A DNA stretch of 64,000 bases. It comes from Stutzerimonas zhaodongensis (GTDB taxonomy: Bacteria > Pseudomonadota > Gammaproteobacteria > Pseudomonadales > Pseudomonadaceae). The position numbers and the translations under genes are program-made. Of this stretch, positions 38,544 to 48,672 are shown piece after piece. The stretch lies in NCBI RefSeq assembly GCF_003696365.1, contig NZ_RFFM01000001.1, forward strand, positions 434,001 to 498,000. The letters are read 5' to 3'. The notes below the pieces were generated by a model, which saw only the letters and a program-made list of their open reading frames with translations, was not told the DNA's origin and ran no database searches. Numbering within the stretch: the first letter of the stretch is position 1; each line of letters starts with the position of its first letter.

Positions 38544-38948
38544 TCACGGCAGGGTGAAAAGCACCTTGACCGAATCGTTGACCGCAGCACTGTTTACGTA
38601 GCCGATGGCATCGGCTTCGCCCGCGACCTTGGCGACCATCGCAGCATCATCCGCAACGCTCGGCAGAGGTTGGCCCTTGCCGGTGAAGATCAGCCCGGAC
38701 CAGTAGGACTTCAGTTGTGACTCGTTCTTGCTGGTTACCGCTGAATAGAAGGATTCCTTGGCGGGAGTCCAGCCGGCTTGGTCAACACCCTTCATGGACT
38801 TGTCTTTGCCCAGAAAGATGTTGGCGACGTCGGATTGCGAGGGCGCTTTCGCGGCGCCCGGATTGACGATTACTGCGACTTCGGCATGAGCCATGGAGAC
38901 CATGCCGAGCAGGGCTGCGCCGCTGAGAATGCGAAGGGATGTTTTCAT
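38544..38948 (-). CDS. Small PstS-like periplasmic phosphate-binding-like protein
   Basis: The 134-aa product has a signal peptide (MKTSLRILSGAALLGMVSMAHA). Its compact PstS-like core shows NIFLGKDKSMKG, GWTPAKESFYSAVTSKNESQLKSYWSGLIFTGKGQPLP and AIGYVNSAAVNDSVKVLF. It is much shorter than PstS proper (about 320 aa), so it represents one lobe-sized domain. GAGGAG precedes the ATG. It lies 11 bp after a porin gene, in an operon with a chemoreceptor. Phosphate binding is an inference from the family. Confidence 0.8.
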   Translation of the reverse strand: MKTSLRILSGAALLGMVSMAHAEVAVIVNPGAAKAPSQSDVANIFLGKDKSMKGVDQAGWTPAKESFYSAVTSKNESQLKSYWSGLIFTGKGQPLPSVADDAAMVAKVAGEADAIGYVNSAAVNDSVKVLFTLP

Positions 38949-38959
38949 CTGGACGCTCC

Positions 38960-40123
38960 TCAGAATACGAAATCGACGCCGACGGAAACGATGTCGCCGT
39001 CGTAGTTGCGAGCGGGAGTGCCGAAGCGACCGGTACGCTCGTAGACCGTGTTGTCGAACACTTCCTGGGAAGTGCGGGTGAACACGCCGTCGAAGCCATT
39101 CTTGGTATCGACGCGCTTGTACTCACCCTTGACCACGACGGTCGGGGAGGCCTGGTAGTTCAGACCCATGGTCCACGAGCTCTGGCGACCACCGTTGTCG
39201 TCCAGTTGTGCGTAGGTCACGTGCGGCAGGAAGTCGCCAAAGCGACGGCCACCCATCAGGTAGAACGAGTCGATGGACTCCATGCCGTCGTTCTCGATCA
39301 TGCGCGAGGTCCACTCGTTGCTGCTGATCCATGTGCCGTTGTCGTACTGGTAGCCAATCGAGGTGAACTTGCCTTTTTCTTTCTCGAGCGTCAGCAGAGG
39401 AAGGTTGGCGTTGGGATTGCCCACGAGGTAGTTGTTAACGGTGCCGCTAACAGCAGTTGTGATGTCTGCTTCGACGTAGCCGATGCGCAGTGTGCCGAAG
39501 TCATTGGTGTTAAGGCTTACGCTCGCACCGAACAGGTGACCGTAGTCGATATCGAACTGCTGGTCATAGGCGAAGTAGTCACGATTCTTTGCCTGGCCGC
39601 CAGCAACCTGGACGGAGACCGAACCGTAGGAGAGCGGAACGGTATAGACCGCATCGACGCCTTCGTAGTTGGTCACCTGAACCTGGCTGTAGACCTCGTC
39701 AGGCAGGCGCAGCCAAGGGTAGCTGTAGCCGACGTCGAGACTCTCGGAATACATGTAGACCGGGCTGCGCAGGCGGCCAGCACGGAGCATCAGCTGGTCG
39801 TTGGTCTGCCAGGAAAGGTAGGCCCACTCCAGGTTGGCTTTCCATTCGTCCTGCTGCGCTTTGGCGGTGGCCTGGACGGTCACGCCGACGGTATCAGTGA
39901 TGCCGTAGCTCAGCTGCGCGCCGAACTTGGACAGCTGATCGCCGCGCCAGGAATCGTTGGTTTGGCCCTGTATGCCATAGGTGCGGCCTTCATCTTCGCC
40001 ACCCAGGTGGGTAAAGCCGACGGTGCCAAAGCCGTTGAAGCGGTGTTCACCCTGTTCCAGGGCAAACGCTTGAGTGGTTGCCAGGCAGACGGCTGCCAGG
40101 CCGATAACACGTACTGCGGTCAT
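38960..40123 (-). CDS. Outer-membrane porin-like beta-barrel protein
   Basis: The 387-aa product has a signal peptide (MTAVRVIGLAAVCLATTQAFA) and many short amphipathic strands. It ends in a C-terminal phenylalanine (VGVDFVF), as outer-membrane barrels do. Features such as NLEWAYLSWQTNDQLMLRAGRLRSPVYMYSES are typical of pseudomonad porins. AGGAG precedes the ATG. It sits between the chemoreceptor gene (22 bp away) and the phosphate-binding-like gene (11 bp away). The solute is unknown. Confidence 0.85.
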   Translation of the reverse strand: MTAVRVIGLAAVCLATTQAFALEQGEHRFNGFGTVGFTHLGGEDEGRTYGIQGQTNDSWRGDQLSKFGAQLSYGITDTVGVTVQATAKAQQDEWKANLEWAYLSWQTNDQLMLRAGRLRSPVYMYSESLDVGYSYPWLRLPDEVYSQVQVTNYEGVDAVYTVPLSYGSVSVQVAGGQAKNRDYFAYDQQFDIDYGHLFGASVSLNTNDFGTLRIGYVEADITTAVSGTVNNYLVGNPNANLPLLTLEKEKGKFTSIGYQYDNGTWISSNEWTSRMIENDGMESIDSFYLMGGRRFGDFLPHVTYAQLDDNGGRQSSWTMGLNYQASPTVVVKGEYKRVDTKNGFDGVFTRTSQEVFDNTVYERTGRFGTPARNYDGDIVSVGVDFVF

Positions 40124-40145
40124 CAGATGCTCCTAAAAGCTGGTT

Positions 40146-41768
40146 TTAAACGCGGAATTGGGCCGTGGCTGCACGCAGGTGATCGCCCGTGCTAACCAGT
40201 TGTTCGCCCAGGCGGGCCGTTGCTTCGGCTCCGTTGGCGGTTGCTTGCGCATCCTGCTGCAACACTTGGGTTTCCTGTTGAATCGAACTCGAAAGGCCGA
40301 TCTGCTCCTGAGTGAACTGGGCGATGCCGGCATTGAGTTCGTCGATTTGATTGACCGTGCGCGCAATGGTCTCGAGTAGCTGAGTCGCCTCTACCGAGCG
40401 CTCGATGCTCGCGCGTGATTTTTCGCCGTTGCTGTTCATGACGTTGAGCACGGTGTTGGCGCTGCTTTGCAGTCGCTGGATGATCTGCTGGATTTCGGCG
40501 GTCGAGGCCGCGGTTTTCTGCGCCAGGTTGCGCACTTCGTCCGCTACGACGGCGAAGCCCCGACCCTGTTCGCCGGCACGGGCGGCTTCGATGGCCGCGT
40601 TCAATGCCAGCAGGTTTGTCTGTTCCGCGATGCTGCGGATCACGGTCAGCACCGAGCCGACCTCCTGGGTTTCTTCCTCGAGCTGCTCCATCGCTTGCAC
40701 GGCACTCATGACGCTGTTGCCCAGATCGCTGATTCCGCTGGACAGGCTGCCGACGTGCTCGCGCGCTGTGGCGGCCTGGCGTGCGGCCGAGTTGGCTTCA
40801 TCCGAGGCCTGCTGCGAGCGTTGCGCGACCTCTTGAATGCTGCCGGTCATAGTGAGGATGTCGCGAGTGATCGAGTCAGTATGGTGTTGCTGCGATTTGG
40901 CGTTTTCTTCGGAGCCCTGGGTCAGGTTGTACAGCTCCTTGGAGACCAGGCCGAGCGGGCTGGCAGCCTCGATGATCTGGCGGATTGTGCGCTGCAACTT
41001 ATCGAGGAAGCCGTTGAACAGCTCGATCATCGCGCCGATTTCGTCGTTCGACTTCACGTTCACGCGCTGAGTGAGATCGCCGTCGCCACGAGCTATTGAC
41101 TGCAACGATGCGATGACGCCGCGCACGTTGGCCATCACGCTGCGTATCACCAGCCAGGCGCCAACACCCACGACCACGATCAGCACCAGGCTAAGGATGA
41201 TTCCCAAGCGAGTGGTGTTTTCGTTGGCCTCACGGGTTTCGGCGAGCGTATTCTGGAAGTCGGCGTAGGCACCGGCGCGGAACTCGGTCGCCAGTTTCTG
41301 TGCCTGGGCCAGATCGCTGGCCATGCGATCCAGACTTGGGCGCAGGTCATCGAACGAGGCGCTGCCATCAATCAGTTTTGCCGAGGCATCCAGCGAGTTG
41401 TCCGCATAGGCCTTGACTGCACTGCGCCAGCTGTCGAGAGCCTGTTGCTGCTGCGGCTGACCCTTGAGGAGAGCTGCCAGTGCTTGCTGTTGCCCATCGA
41501 CCTCTTTGAGAACGTCACGCGCTTCGTCGAGAATCCCCGACTCGCCAGCAGCCACTGCGTTGTTCAGCAAGCTGGGGACGCGCGAAAACTGGAAGATTAC
41601 GGCGTCTGCCTTTTCCAGAGTTGGATAGCTCTGCGTTTCAATGCTGACCAGACGTGAATCCGTTGCGGACAGCTGCAACGAGGTGTAACCGACATACAGC
41701 ACCAGCCCGAACAGGGCAACGGCCGGCACCAAGGACAGCTTGGCGGTCAACGAGAAATTCTTGAACAT
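40146..41768 (-). CDS. Methyl-accepting chemotaxis protein
   Basis: The 540-aa receptor has a first membrane helix at about residues 10-30 and a periplasmic all-helical ligand region (about 35-180). A second helix ([18 protein letters not shown]), a HAMP domain and the signalling hairpin [38 protein letters not shown] follow. There is no C-terminal CheR-binding pentapeptide; it ends in TAQFRV. The start at 41768 ([12 protein letters not shown]) follows GGAG; an upstream in-frame ATG adds a poor segment. It is first in an operon with a porin and a phosphate-binding-like protein. Confidence 0.93.
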   Translation of the reverse strand: MFKNFSLTAKLSLVPAVALFGLVLYVGYTSLQLSATDSRLVSIETQSYPTLEKADAVIFQFSRVPSLLNNAVAAGESGILDEARDVLKEVDGQQQALAALLKGQPQQQQALDSWRSAVKAYADNSLDASAKLIDGSASFDDLRPSLDRMASDLAQAQKLATEFRAGAYADFQNTLAETREANENTTRLGIILSLVLIVVVGVGAWLVIRSVMANVRGVIASLQSIARGDGDLTQRVNVKSNDEIGAMIELFNGFLDKLQRTIRQIIEAASPLGLVSKELYNLTQGSEENAKSQQHHTDSITRDILTMTGSIQEVAQRSQQASDEANSAARQAATAREHVGSLSSGISDLGNSVMSAVQAMEQLEEETQEVGSVLTVIRSIAEQTNLLALNAAIEAARAGEQGRGFAVVADEVRNLAQKTAASTAEIQQIIQRLQSSANTVLNVMNSNGEKSRASIERSVEATQLLETIARTVNQIDELNAGIAQFTQEQIGLSSSIQQETQVLQQDAQATANGAEATARLGEQLVSTGDHLRAATAQFRV

Positions 41769-41920
41769 GCAGCAACTCCACGGCAGGCGGCGGATACTAC
41801 GAGCTGAATTGATATGGCGAAACGCCACTATTTAGAAAAATTGTGACTAGAGATGGCATTCGAAACAATTTATCGGTTAGCCCTGTACGAACTTGAATGC
41901 CGTTTGGCGGAGTTCAGCAA

Positions 41921-41947
41921 ATAAAAAAGCCGCCCGGAGGGCGGCTT
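41921..41947 (-). terminator. Rho-independent terminator after glcB
   Basis: On the minus strand AAGCCGCCC-TCC-GGGCGGCTT forms a 9-bp stem, with the T-rich run TTTTTTAT after it, 22 bases beyond the glcB stop. It is close to the start of the chemoreceptor operon and isolates the two units. Confidence 0.9.
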
Positions 41948-41968
41948 CTTTTACAGCCAACGAGGGGG

Positions 41969-44149
41969 TTACAGGCCGTTCTTGGCCTTGAACTCGCGGC
42001 GGCGGCGGTGCAGCACCGGCTCAGTGTAGCCGTTTGGCTGCTTGGTACCTTCAAGCACCAACTCAAGCGCGGCCTGGAAGGCGACGTTGTTGTCGAAGTC
42101 CGGGGCCAGCGGGCGGTAGGTCGGGTCTCCAGCGTTCTGGCGATCCACCACAGGCGCCATGCGCTTGAGGCTTTCGATGACCTGGTCTTTGGTGACCACA
42201 CCATGACGCAGCCAGTTGGCCATGTGCTGGCTGGAGATGCGCAGGGTGGCGCGGTCTTCCATCAGCGCGATGTCGTTGATGTCCGGCACTTTCGAGCAAC
42301 CCACACCAGCGTCGATCCAGCGGACCACGTAGCCGAGGATGCCCTGAGCGTTGTTGTCCAGCTCATTGCGCTTTTCGTCTTCGCTCCAGTTGGTCTCTGG
42401 TGCGAGCGGGATGGTAAGGATGTCATCGACCGAGGCCTTCGCGCGCTTGGCCAGCTCGGCCTGGCGCGCGAACACGTCGACCTTGTGGTAGTGCATGGCG
42501 TGCAGCGTGGCGGCGGTAGGCGAGGGGACCCAGGCGGTGTTGGCGCCAGCCATGGGGTGGCCGATCTTCTGCTCGAGCATGCTCGCCATCAGGTCAGGCA
42601 TTGCCCACATGCCCTTGCCGATCTGCGCTTTGCCTTGCAGGCCGCAAGCCAGGCCGACGTCGACGTTGTTGTTCTCGTAGGAGGCGATCCACTTTTCAGC
42701 TTTCATTGCCGCCTTGCGGACGACCGGGCCGGCTTCCATGGAAGTGTGGATCTCGTCGCCGGTGCGGTCGAGGAAGCCGGTGTTGATGAACACCACACGC
42801 TCGCGCGCTTCCTTGATGCACGCCTTGAGGTTGACCGTAGTGCGGCGTTCCTCGTCCATGATGCCGACCTTCAGGGTGTTGCGCGGCAGACCGAGCACGT
42901 CCTCGACACGGCCGAACAGTTCGGTGGCGAACGCCACTTCTTCCGGGCCGTGCATCTTCGGCTTGACGATGTACATCGAGCCGGTGCGGCTGTTGGCGCG
43001 GCTGGTGTTGCCCTTGAGGTTGTGCATCGCGGCCAGGCTGGTGAACAGGCCGTCCATGATCCCCTCTGGGACTTCGTTGCCTTCCTTGTCGAGGATGGCA
43101 TCGTTGGTCATCAGGTGGCCGACATTACGGATGAACAGCAGGGAACGGCCGTGCAGGGTCAGGTCGCCGTTGCCGTCCGCCTGGGTGTAAACGCGATCCG
43201 GGTTCATGGCGCGGGTGATGCGCTTGCCGCCCTTGTCCAACTCCTCGACCAGGTCGCCCTTCATCAGACCAAGCCAGTTGCGGTACACCAGCGTCTTGTC
43301 ATCGGCATCGACAGCAGCGATGGAGTCTTCGCAGTCCATGATAGTGGTCAGCGCCGATTCCATCAGAACGTCCTTCACGCCCGCCGCGTCGGTCTGGCCG
43401 ATGGGGCTGGCCGGATCGATCTGGATCTCGAAGTGAATGCCATTGTGCTTGAGCAACACGGCGATCGGTGCATTGGCGTCGCCCTGGAAACCGCGCAGTT
43501 GCGCAGGGTTCTGCAGGCCGGTGGTGCTGCCGTCCTTCAGTGAGACGACCAGCTTTCCGTCGTCGATGCGGTAGCCGGTGGAGTCGGCATGGGAGCCGGT
43601 CTCCAGCGCAGCGGCTTCGTCGAGGAAGGCACGCGCGTAGGCAATAACCTTGTTGCCGCGGATCTCGTTGTAGCCTGGGCCTTTGCTCGCGCCATCTTCT
43701 TCGGAGATGGCGTCGGTGCCGTAGAGCGCGTCGTACAGCGAACCCCAACGGGCATTGGCGGCGTTCAGGGCGAAACGCGCGTTCATGATCGGCACAACCA
43801 GCTGCGGGCCGGCCATGCTGGCGATTTCTTCATCGACGTTCTGTGTAGTGGCCTGGAAGTCTTCAGCTTCCGGCAACAGATAGCCAATTTCTTGTAGGAA
43901 GCTTTTGTAGGCCGCTGCGTCGTGTGCCTGACCAGCACGTGCCTGATGCCAGGAGTCGATCTGGGCCTGCAGGTCATCACGTTTGGCCAGCAGCGCGCGG
44001 TTCTTCGGCGCCAGGTCATGGATGACGCTGGAAGCGCCCGCCCAGAAGGCATCGGCTTCGACACCGGTACCAGGAATCGCTTCGTTGTTCACGAAGTCGT
44101 ACAGGACTTTGGCGACCTGCAGGCCACCGACTTGAACGCGCTCAGTCAT
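41969..44149 (-). CDS. glcB: Malate synthase G
   Basis: This glyoxylate-cycle enzyme condenses glyoxylate and acetyl-CoA to malate. The 726-aa length fits the G isoform. Landmarks are [82 protein letters not shown], and [22 protein letters not shown] with its catalytic region. The ATG at 44149 ([14 protein letters not shown]) is chosen over 44176 because it is preceded by GAGGCGAGAG and gives the normal start. It lies divergent from a GcvR-like gene. Confidence 0.97.
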   Translation of the reverse strand: MTERVQVGGLQVAKVLYDFVNNEAIPGTGVEADAFWAGASSVIHDLAPKNRALLAKRDDLQAQIDSWHQARAGQAHDAAAYKSFLQEIGYLLPEAEDFQATTQNVDEEIASMAGPQLVVPIMNARFALNAANARWGSLYDALYGTDAISEEDGASKGPGYNEIRGNKVIAYARAFLDEAAALETGSHADSTGYRIDDGKLVVSLKDGSTTGLQNPAQLRGFQGDANAPIAVLLKHNGIHFEIQIDPASPIGQTDAAGVKDVLMESALTTIMDCEDSIAAVDADDKTLVYRNWLGLMKGDLVEELDKGGKRITRAMNPDRVYTQADGNGDLTLHGRSLLFIRNVGHLMTNDAILDKEGNEVPEGIMDGLFTSLAAMHNLKGNTSRANSRTGSMYIVKPKMHGPEEVAFATELFGRVEDVLGLPRNTLKVGIMDEERRTTVNLKACIKEARERVVFINTGFLDRTGDEIHTSMEAGPVVRKAAMKAEKWIASYENNNVDVGLACGLQGKAQIGKGMWAMPDLMASMLEQKIGHPMAGANTAWVPSPTAATLHAMHYHKVDVFARQAELAKRAKASVDDILTIPLAPETNWSEDEKRNELDNNAQGILGYVVRWIDAGVGCSKVPDINDIALMEDRATLRISSQHMANWLRHGVVTKDQVIESLKRMAPVVDRQNAGDPTYRPLAPDFDNNVAFQAALELVLEGTKQPNGYTEPVLHRRRREFKAKNGL

Positions 44150-44444
44150 CTCTCGCCTCACTTGGTTCTTCTTCAAATCCGTCGGACAAATGTCTTCTTG
44201 TAGTCCGGGTCGACGGATACTACATGAACCCGTTTGGAAAATCAGTCCGCCTGGCGGCGCCTATTCGTGGCGTCTGGCAGCCCTCGCGCAAGGCGCTCGA
44301 CGCGCTGTGGTACCGCCATTTTTGTAGGGCTTTGGCAGACGTTTGTTCTATACCTATGGAGCCGGCCGCCATGGCCGTGGTCCATTGCTTTCAACCACGC
44401 CTGGCGAGCAGCCCGCTGCCGCAATTTTTATGAAGGAGCCACAG

Positions 44445-44963
44445 ATGGATCATCTCGTACTAACCGTCATTGCCGAGGATCAGCCCGGACTGGTCGAACG
44501 CGTGGCCAAGTGCATCGCCGAGCATGGCGGCAACTGGCTGGAGAGCCGCATGTCGCGCATGGCCGGTCAGTTCGCAGGGATTCTTCGGGTCGACGTTCCA
44601 GCGCAGGCGCACGCAGGCCTGACCGAAGCCTTGCGCCAGCTTGAGCAGCAGGGCATTCGAGTGCTGGTCGCGCACAGTGGCGACGAGCCGGAGCGCCAAT
44701 GGCGCATGATTCACCTGGAGTTGGTCGGCAATGACCGCGCCGGTATCGTGCGTGACATCACCCAGCTGCTGGCTCGCCATGGTGTGAACCTGGAAAGCCT
44801 GGACACCGACGTGCTACCGGCGCCGATGACCAACGAGCTGCTTTTTCGGGCTGACGCCATGCTTGCGGTGCCGACTGAGCTCCCTCTGGACGATCTGCAG
44901 CAACATCTCGAGACGCTCGCTGACGACCTGATGGTGGAGCTCAAACTGCAGCCGGCCGAATAA
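44445..44963 (+). CDS. GcvR-like ACT-domain regulatory protein
   Basis: The 172-aa cytoplasmic protein is two ACT domains, about residues 3-80 (MDHLVLTVIAEDQPGLVERVAKCIAEHGGNW) and 90-170 (HLELVGNDRAGIVRDITQLLARHGVNLESL). This is the layout of GcvR, the glycine-responsive accessory repressor that acts on GcvA. AAGGAG precedes the ATG at 44445. It has no DNA-binding domain, so it must act through a protein partner encoded elsewhere. The exact ligand is not known. Confidence 0.85.
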   Translation: MDHLVLTVIAEDQPGLVERVAKCIAEHGGNWLESRMSRMAGQFAGILRVDVPAQAHAGLTEALRQLEQQGIRVLVAHSGDEPERQWRMIHLELVGNDRAGIVRDITQLLARHGVNLESLDTDVLPAPMTNELLFRADAMLAVPTELPLDDLQQHLETLADDLMVELKLQPAE

Positions 44964-44969
44964 GTCGCC

Positions 44970-45863
44970 TCAGCGTACAGCTGCTCTGCGCATCACACGC
45001 CAGGCGTCGTAGCTGTACACGGCGAGGCCCGCCCAGATAAAGATGAAGGCTAGCTGGCGGTCGGCGGGGAAGGGCTCGTTGAAGACCCAGACTGCCAGGA
45101 TCAACAGCAAGGTTGGCGTGATGTACTGCAGGAACCCCAGTGTCGAATAGGGCAGGTGGCGCGCGGCGGCGTTGAAGCACAGCAGCGGCAACAGGGTCAC
45201 CGGGCCTGCCGCCACCAGCCAGAGCGCCTGCGGATCGCTCCAGAACGACCATTCGGTGCTCACCCCCGAGCCGAAGAAGAACAGCCAACCCAAGGCGATC
45301 GGTAGTAGCAGCCATGTTTCCACTACCAAGCCCGGCAGGGCTGCCACAGGTGCCTGCTTACGCAGCAGGCCGTAGCTGCCGAAGCTCAGGGCCAGGATGA
45401 TCGACACCCAGGGGAAGTCGCCAAGCGTGATCAGCTGCAAGAGCACGCCGACGGCCGCCATCGCCACGGCCACCCACTGCAGCGGGCGTAAACGCTCGCG
45501 CAATACGATCAGCCCCAGCAGCACATTCACCAGCGGGTTGATGTAGTAGCCCAAGCTCGCTTCGAGCATGTGCTCATGATTGACCGCCCAGACGTAGATC
45601 AGCCAGTTGCTGGCGATCAGCACGCTGGAAATCATCAGCACGCCGATTCGCCTGGGGTGGGCGAGCAGTTCCTGCCACCACCCCGGATGCTTCCACAGGC
45701 TCAACACGAGGGTGCCGAACAGCGCCGACCAGATTGCGCGCTGCGTGACGATCTCCAAGGCGCCGTACTGCTCGATGGATTTGAAGTAGAGCGGAAACAG
45801 GCCCCAGATGGAGAAGGTCGTCAGACCCAGTAGATAACCCTTGCGCAGATCGGCGGTGGCCAT
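44970..45863 (-). CDS. rarD: RarD-type EamA-family transporter
   Basis: The 297-aa inner-membrane protein has about ten membrane segments in two EamA halves. It begins with MATADLRKGYLLGLTTFSIWGLFPLYFK, a characteristic RarD start. Other family segments are SNWLIYVWAVNHEHMLEASLGYYINPLVNVLLG and RHLPYSTLGFLQYITPTLLLILAV. The ATG at 45863 follows AGGA; the longer frame upstream has no hydrophobic character. RarD proteins are linked to chloramphenicol sensitivity, but the transported compound is unknown. Confidence 0.92.
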   Translation of the reverse strand: MATADLRKGYLLGLTTFSIWGLFPLYFKSIEQYGALEIVTQRAIWSALFGTLVLSLWKHPGWWQELLAHPRRIGVLMISSVLIASNWLIYVWAVNHEHMLEASLGYYINPLVNVLLGLIVLRERLRPLQWVAVAMAAVGVLLQLITLGDFPWVSIILALSFGSYGLLRKQAPVAALPGLVVETWLLLPIALGWLFFFGSGVSTEWSFWSDPQALWLVAAGPVTLLPLLCFNAAARHLPYSTLGFLQYITPTLLLILAVWVFNEPFPADRQLAFIFIWAGLAVYSYDAWRVMRRAAVR

Positions 45864-46057
45864 GGATGTCCTGAGGCGGGCAGCGGAGAGCCGGTCATTT
45901 TGCGCTTGCCCACGCGTGTTTGTCTGCCGTGGCGGCATCGCTCGGACGGCTTTGAAGCATTCGTAAACATGCGGCGTTGAACGCCCCGCTGCTGTTGCCC
46001 GTCTCACGTTGACGAATCGGGGCGTCGCTGCGACTCCACAGCCACATGAGGTGTTCG

Positions 46058-46825
46058 ATGAAATTGCAGAACAAGGTCGCGCTGGTCACCGGTAGCTCCC
46101 AAGGCATCGGCCGGGGCATTGCGGTGCGCCTGGCACGGGAAGGCGCTGACCTGATCATCAACGGGCGCAAGGAGGATGAAGGTGCCCGCGAGACGCTGGA
46201 ACAGGTACGGGCCGAGGGCCGACGTGCCTGCTTCATCGCCGCGGATGTGGGTGAGCCTGCCAATTGCTACCGTTTGATCGAGCAGGCCGTGGAGCAGATG
46301 GGGCGCTTGGACATTCTGGTCAACAACGCCGGCGTGCAGAAGCATGCGGCCTTTCTCGATGCCAGCGAGGCGGATTACGACCAGGTGTTGAACGTGAATC
46401 TGCGCGGCCCGTTCTTCCTCGCCCAGGCGTTTGCTCGTCATCTGCGTGACAGCGGTCGCGGTGGGCGCATCATCAACAACAGTTCGGTGCACGAAGAACT
46501 GCCGTTCCCCAACTTCAGCGCCTACTGCGCCAGCAAGGGCGGGCTGAAGATGCTCACCCGCAACATGGCGATCGAGCTGGCGCCGCTGGGGATCACCGTG
46601 AACAACGTTGCCCCGGGCGCGATCGAGACGCCAATCAATCAGGCGCTGATGAACCAGCCCGAGAAGCTCGAAAGCCTGCTGGATAACATACCAGCCAAGC
46701 GCCTGGGCCAACCTCATGACGTGGCTGGGGCGGTTGCCTTCCTTGCCTCCGACGACGCCGACTACGTCACCGGTACTACACTGGTGATAGATGGCGGCCT
46801 GCTATGGAATTACAGCGAGCAATGA
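46058..46825 (+). CDS. Short-chain dehydrogenase/reductase (glucose 1-dehydrogenase-like)
   Basis: The 255-aa oxidoreductase has the cofactor motif VTGSSQGIGRGIAVRLA, NNAG at ILVNNAGVQKHAA, and the catalytic Ser-Tyr-Lys (NSSVHEE, then YCASKGG). The motif and the segment IETPINQALMNQPEKLE resemble glucose 1-dehydrogenase relatives. GAGG precedes the ATG at 46058. The stop overlaps the start of the trehalase gene, so the two are coupled. The pair suggests that glucose released from trehalose is oxidised, which is an inference. Confidence 0.88.
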   Translation: MKLQNKVALVTGSSQGIGRGIAVRLAREGADLIINGRKEDEGARETLEQVRAEGRRACFIAADVGEPANCYRLIEQAVEQMGRLDILVNNAGVQKHAAFLDASEADYDQVLNVNLRGPFFLAQAFARHLRDSGRGGRIINNSSVHEELPFPNFSAYCASKGGLKMLTRNMAIELAPLGITVNNVAPGAIETPINQALMNQPEKLESLLDNIPAKRLGQPHDVAGAVAFLASDDADYVTGTTLVIDGGLLWNYSEQ

Positions 46826-48420
46826 CCGATACCGACCTGAACCCTTTCGACTACGACACTCATGCGGTATGCGCCGCCGACACCATGACCCCGGCCGACC
46901 GCTACCAGGAACTCTTCATTGCAGTGCAGACGCAGCGGGTATTTCCCGACAGCAAGACCTTCGTCGACTGCGCACCACGTCAGCACCCGGAGCGAATTCT
47001 GGAAGCCTATCGGGCCAGCAGCGCCGAGCCCGGCTTCGATCTCAAGGGTTTCGTCGAGGAACATTTCGTGACCTACGAAATGAAGCCGACCGAATTCGTT
47101 GCCAACCCGAATGATTCCCTGAGCGAACATATCGACCGGCTTTGGCCGGTACTCACACGGCATCCCAAACAGCATCCGGAACACTCTTCGCTGTTGCCGC
47201 TACCGCATGATTACGTGGTTCCCGGTGGGCGGTTCACTGAGCTGTATTACTGGGATTCCTACTTCACGATGCTTGGGCTGGACGAGAGCGGACATTGCGA
47301 GCTATTGCGGGCCATGGCGGACAATTTTGCCTTTCTGATCGATACCTATGGGCACGTGCCCAATGGCAATCGCTCCTACTACCTGAGCCGATCGCAGCCG
47401 CCGGTATTCGCCCTGATGACCGATCTGTTCGAGGAATCGGGCGTGCATCGCGCCAGCGATTACCTGCCGCAGCTGCGTAAGGAACACGCCTTCTGGACAG
47501 ACGGGGCCGATCGGCTGCGCCCTGGCGAAACCCATCGCCGCTGTGTCTGCCTGCCTGATGGCAGTGTGCTCAACCGGTACTGGGACGAGCGCGACACGCC
47601 GCGAGAAGAGTCCTACCTCGAAGACATCGAAACCGCACGCTCCTCGAGTCGGCCGGCTCACGAGGTGTATCGCGACCTACGCGCTGGAGCTGAATCCGGC
47701 TGGGATTTCAGCTCACGCTGGCTGGGCGATCCGCAGCGCCTATCGAGCATTCGCACCACTCAGATAATCCCGGTGGACCTGAACAGCTTTCTCTACAAGC
47801 TCGAGCGGCAGATTGCCCGGCTCAGCGAAGCCAGGGGCCGGCATGAGTGTGCTGAGGAGTTTGCCCAGCGGGCTGCAAACCGGTTGGCCGCCATCGATCG
47901 ATATCTGTGGAGCGAGCAGCGCGGCGCCTACTTCGACTTCGATTGGTGCCTTGGGCAGCCACGCGACAACCTGACTGCCGCGACGCTGACGCCGTTGTTC
48001 GTGCAGGTGGCAAGTGACAAACAAGCAGCCCGGGTGGCCGAAATCGTACGGGAGCGCTTGCTCGCGCCGGGTGGGTTATCGACCACCGAAATTGGCGACA
48101 GCGGCGAGCAGTGGGATCGTCCCAATGGCTGGGCGCCTCTGCAGTGGATCGGGATACGCGGGCTGCAGTCCTATGGGCATGACGCGTTGGCGCTACAGAT
48201 CGAAGAACGCTGGCTGAGCATCGTTTCCCACCTGTTCGAGCGTGAGAGCAAGTTGGTGGAGAAATACGTGCTCAGGCCATGCACCGAGCATGCAGGCGGT
48301 GGCGAGTACCCGCTGCAGGACGGCTTCGGCTGGACCAACGGTGTAACCCGCAAGTTGATGCAGGAAGATCCCAATCACGAAGCGCATCGCTGCCGCGCAG
48401 GTAACTGCCGGGTAGATTGA
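46822..48420 (+). CDS. treF: Cytoplasmic trehalase (GH37)
   Basis: Trehalase splits trehalose into two glucose molecules. The 532-aa product has both GH37 signatures: PGGRFTELYYWDSYF and QWDRPNGWAPLQ. It has no signal peptide, which fits TreF rather than the periplasmic TreA. The ATG at 46822 overlaps the SDR stop (ATGA); an ATG at 46804 would be 18 bases earlier and is possible. The C-terminal part carries EKYVLRPCTEHAGGGEYPLQDGFGWTNGV. REP elements follow. Confidence 0.92.
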   Translation: MTDTDLNPFDYDTHAVCAADTMTPADRYQELFIAVQTQRVFPDSKTFVDCAPRQHPERILEAYRASSAEPGFDLKGFVEEHFVTYEMKPTEFVANPNDSLSEHIDRLWPVLTRHPKQHPEHSSLLPLPHDYVVPGGRFTELYYWDSYFTMLGLDESGHCELLRAMADNFAFLIDTYGHVPNGNRSYYLSRSQPPVFALMTDLFEESGVHRASDYLPQLRKEHAFWTDGADRLRPGETHRRCVCLPDGSVLNRYWDERDTPREESYLEDIETARSSSRPAHEVYRDLRAGAESGWDFSSRWLGDPQRLSSIRTTQIIPVDLNSFLYKLERQIARLSEARGRHECAEEFAQRAANRLAAIDRYLWSEQRGAYFDFDWCLGQPRDNLTAATLTPLFVQVASDKQAARVAEIVRERLLAPGGLSTTEIGDSGEQWDRPNGWAPLQWIGIRGLQSYGHDALALQIEERWLSIVSHLFERESKLVEKYVLRPCTEHAGGGEYPLQDGFGWTNGVTRKLMQEDPNHEAHRCRAGNCRVD

Positions 48421-48480
48421 ATGACAGCTGAAGTGCTCGCGATCAGGCGGCAGCTCGGTTTCAGAGCGGCCTTGGAGCAT

Positions 48481-48583
48481 GGATCGCCAGCAAGCTGGCT
48501 CCTACACAGGCCGTCGAGGTGAGTAGAGAGGTCAGCCGCCCACCGTCGCGCTTTTTGTAGAGGCGAGCTTGCTCGCGATCGCC
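48481..48583. repeat. REP element group
   Basis: GCCAGCAAGCTGGCTCCTAC at 48486-48505 and GTAGaGGCGAGCTTGCTCGCGA at 48557-48578 are inverted REP units, about 50 bases apart. They lie in the gap between treF and a convergent LEA14-like gene, and belong to the same family as the REP at 16458-16507. Confidence 0.75.
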
Positions 48584-48672
48584 TTTGAGTCACTACGCAG
48601 CACGTCCCTTGCTCGACGTGCCGATCCGCTTACCTCGCCAAGCGGTGAATTAGCGTGCTCATCTAACGACAT

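Noticed and set aside
38939-40195. 418-codon open frame opposite the porin gene
   Set aside because: It is the antisense shadow of a porin with signal peptide and terminal Phe.
41897-43543. 548-codon open frame on the plus strand
   Set aside because: It lies entirely antisense to glcB and has no family motif; glcB is unmistakable.
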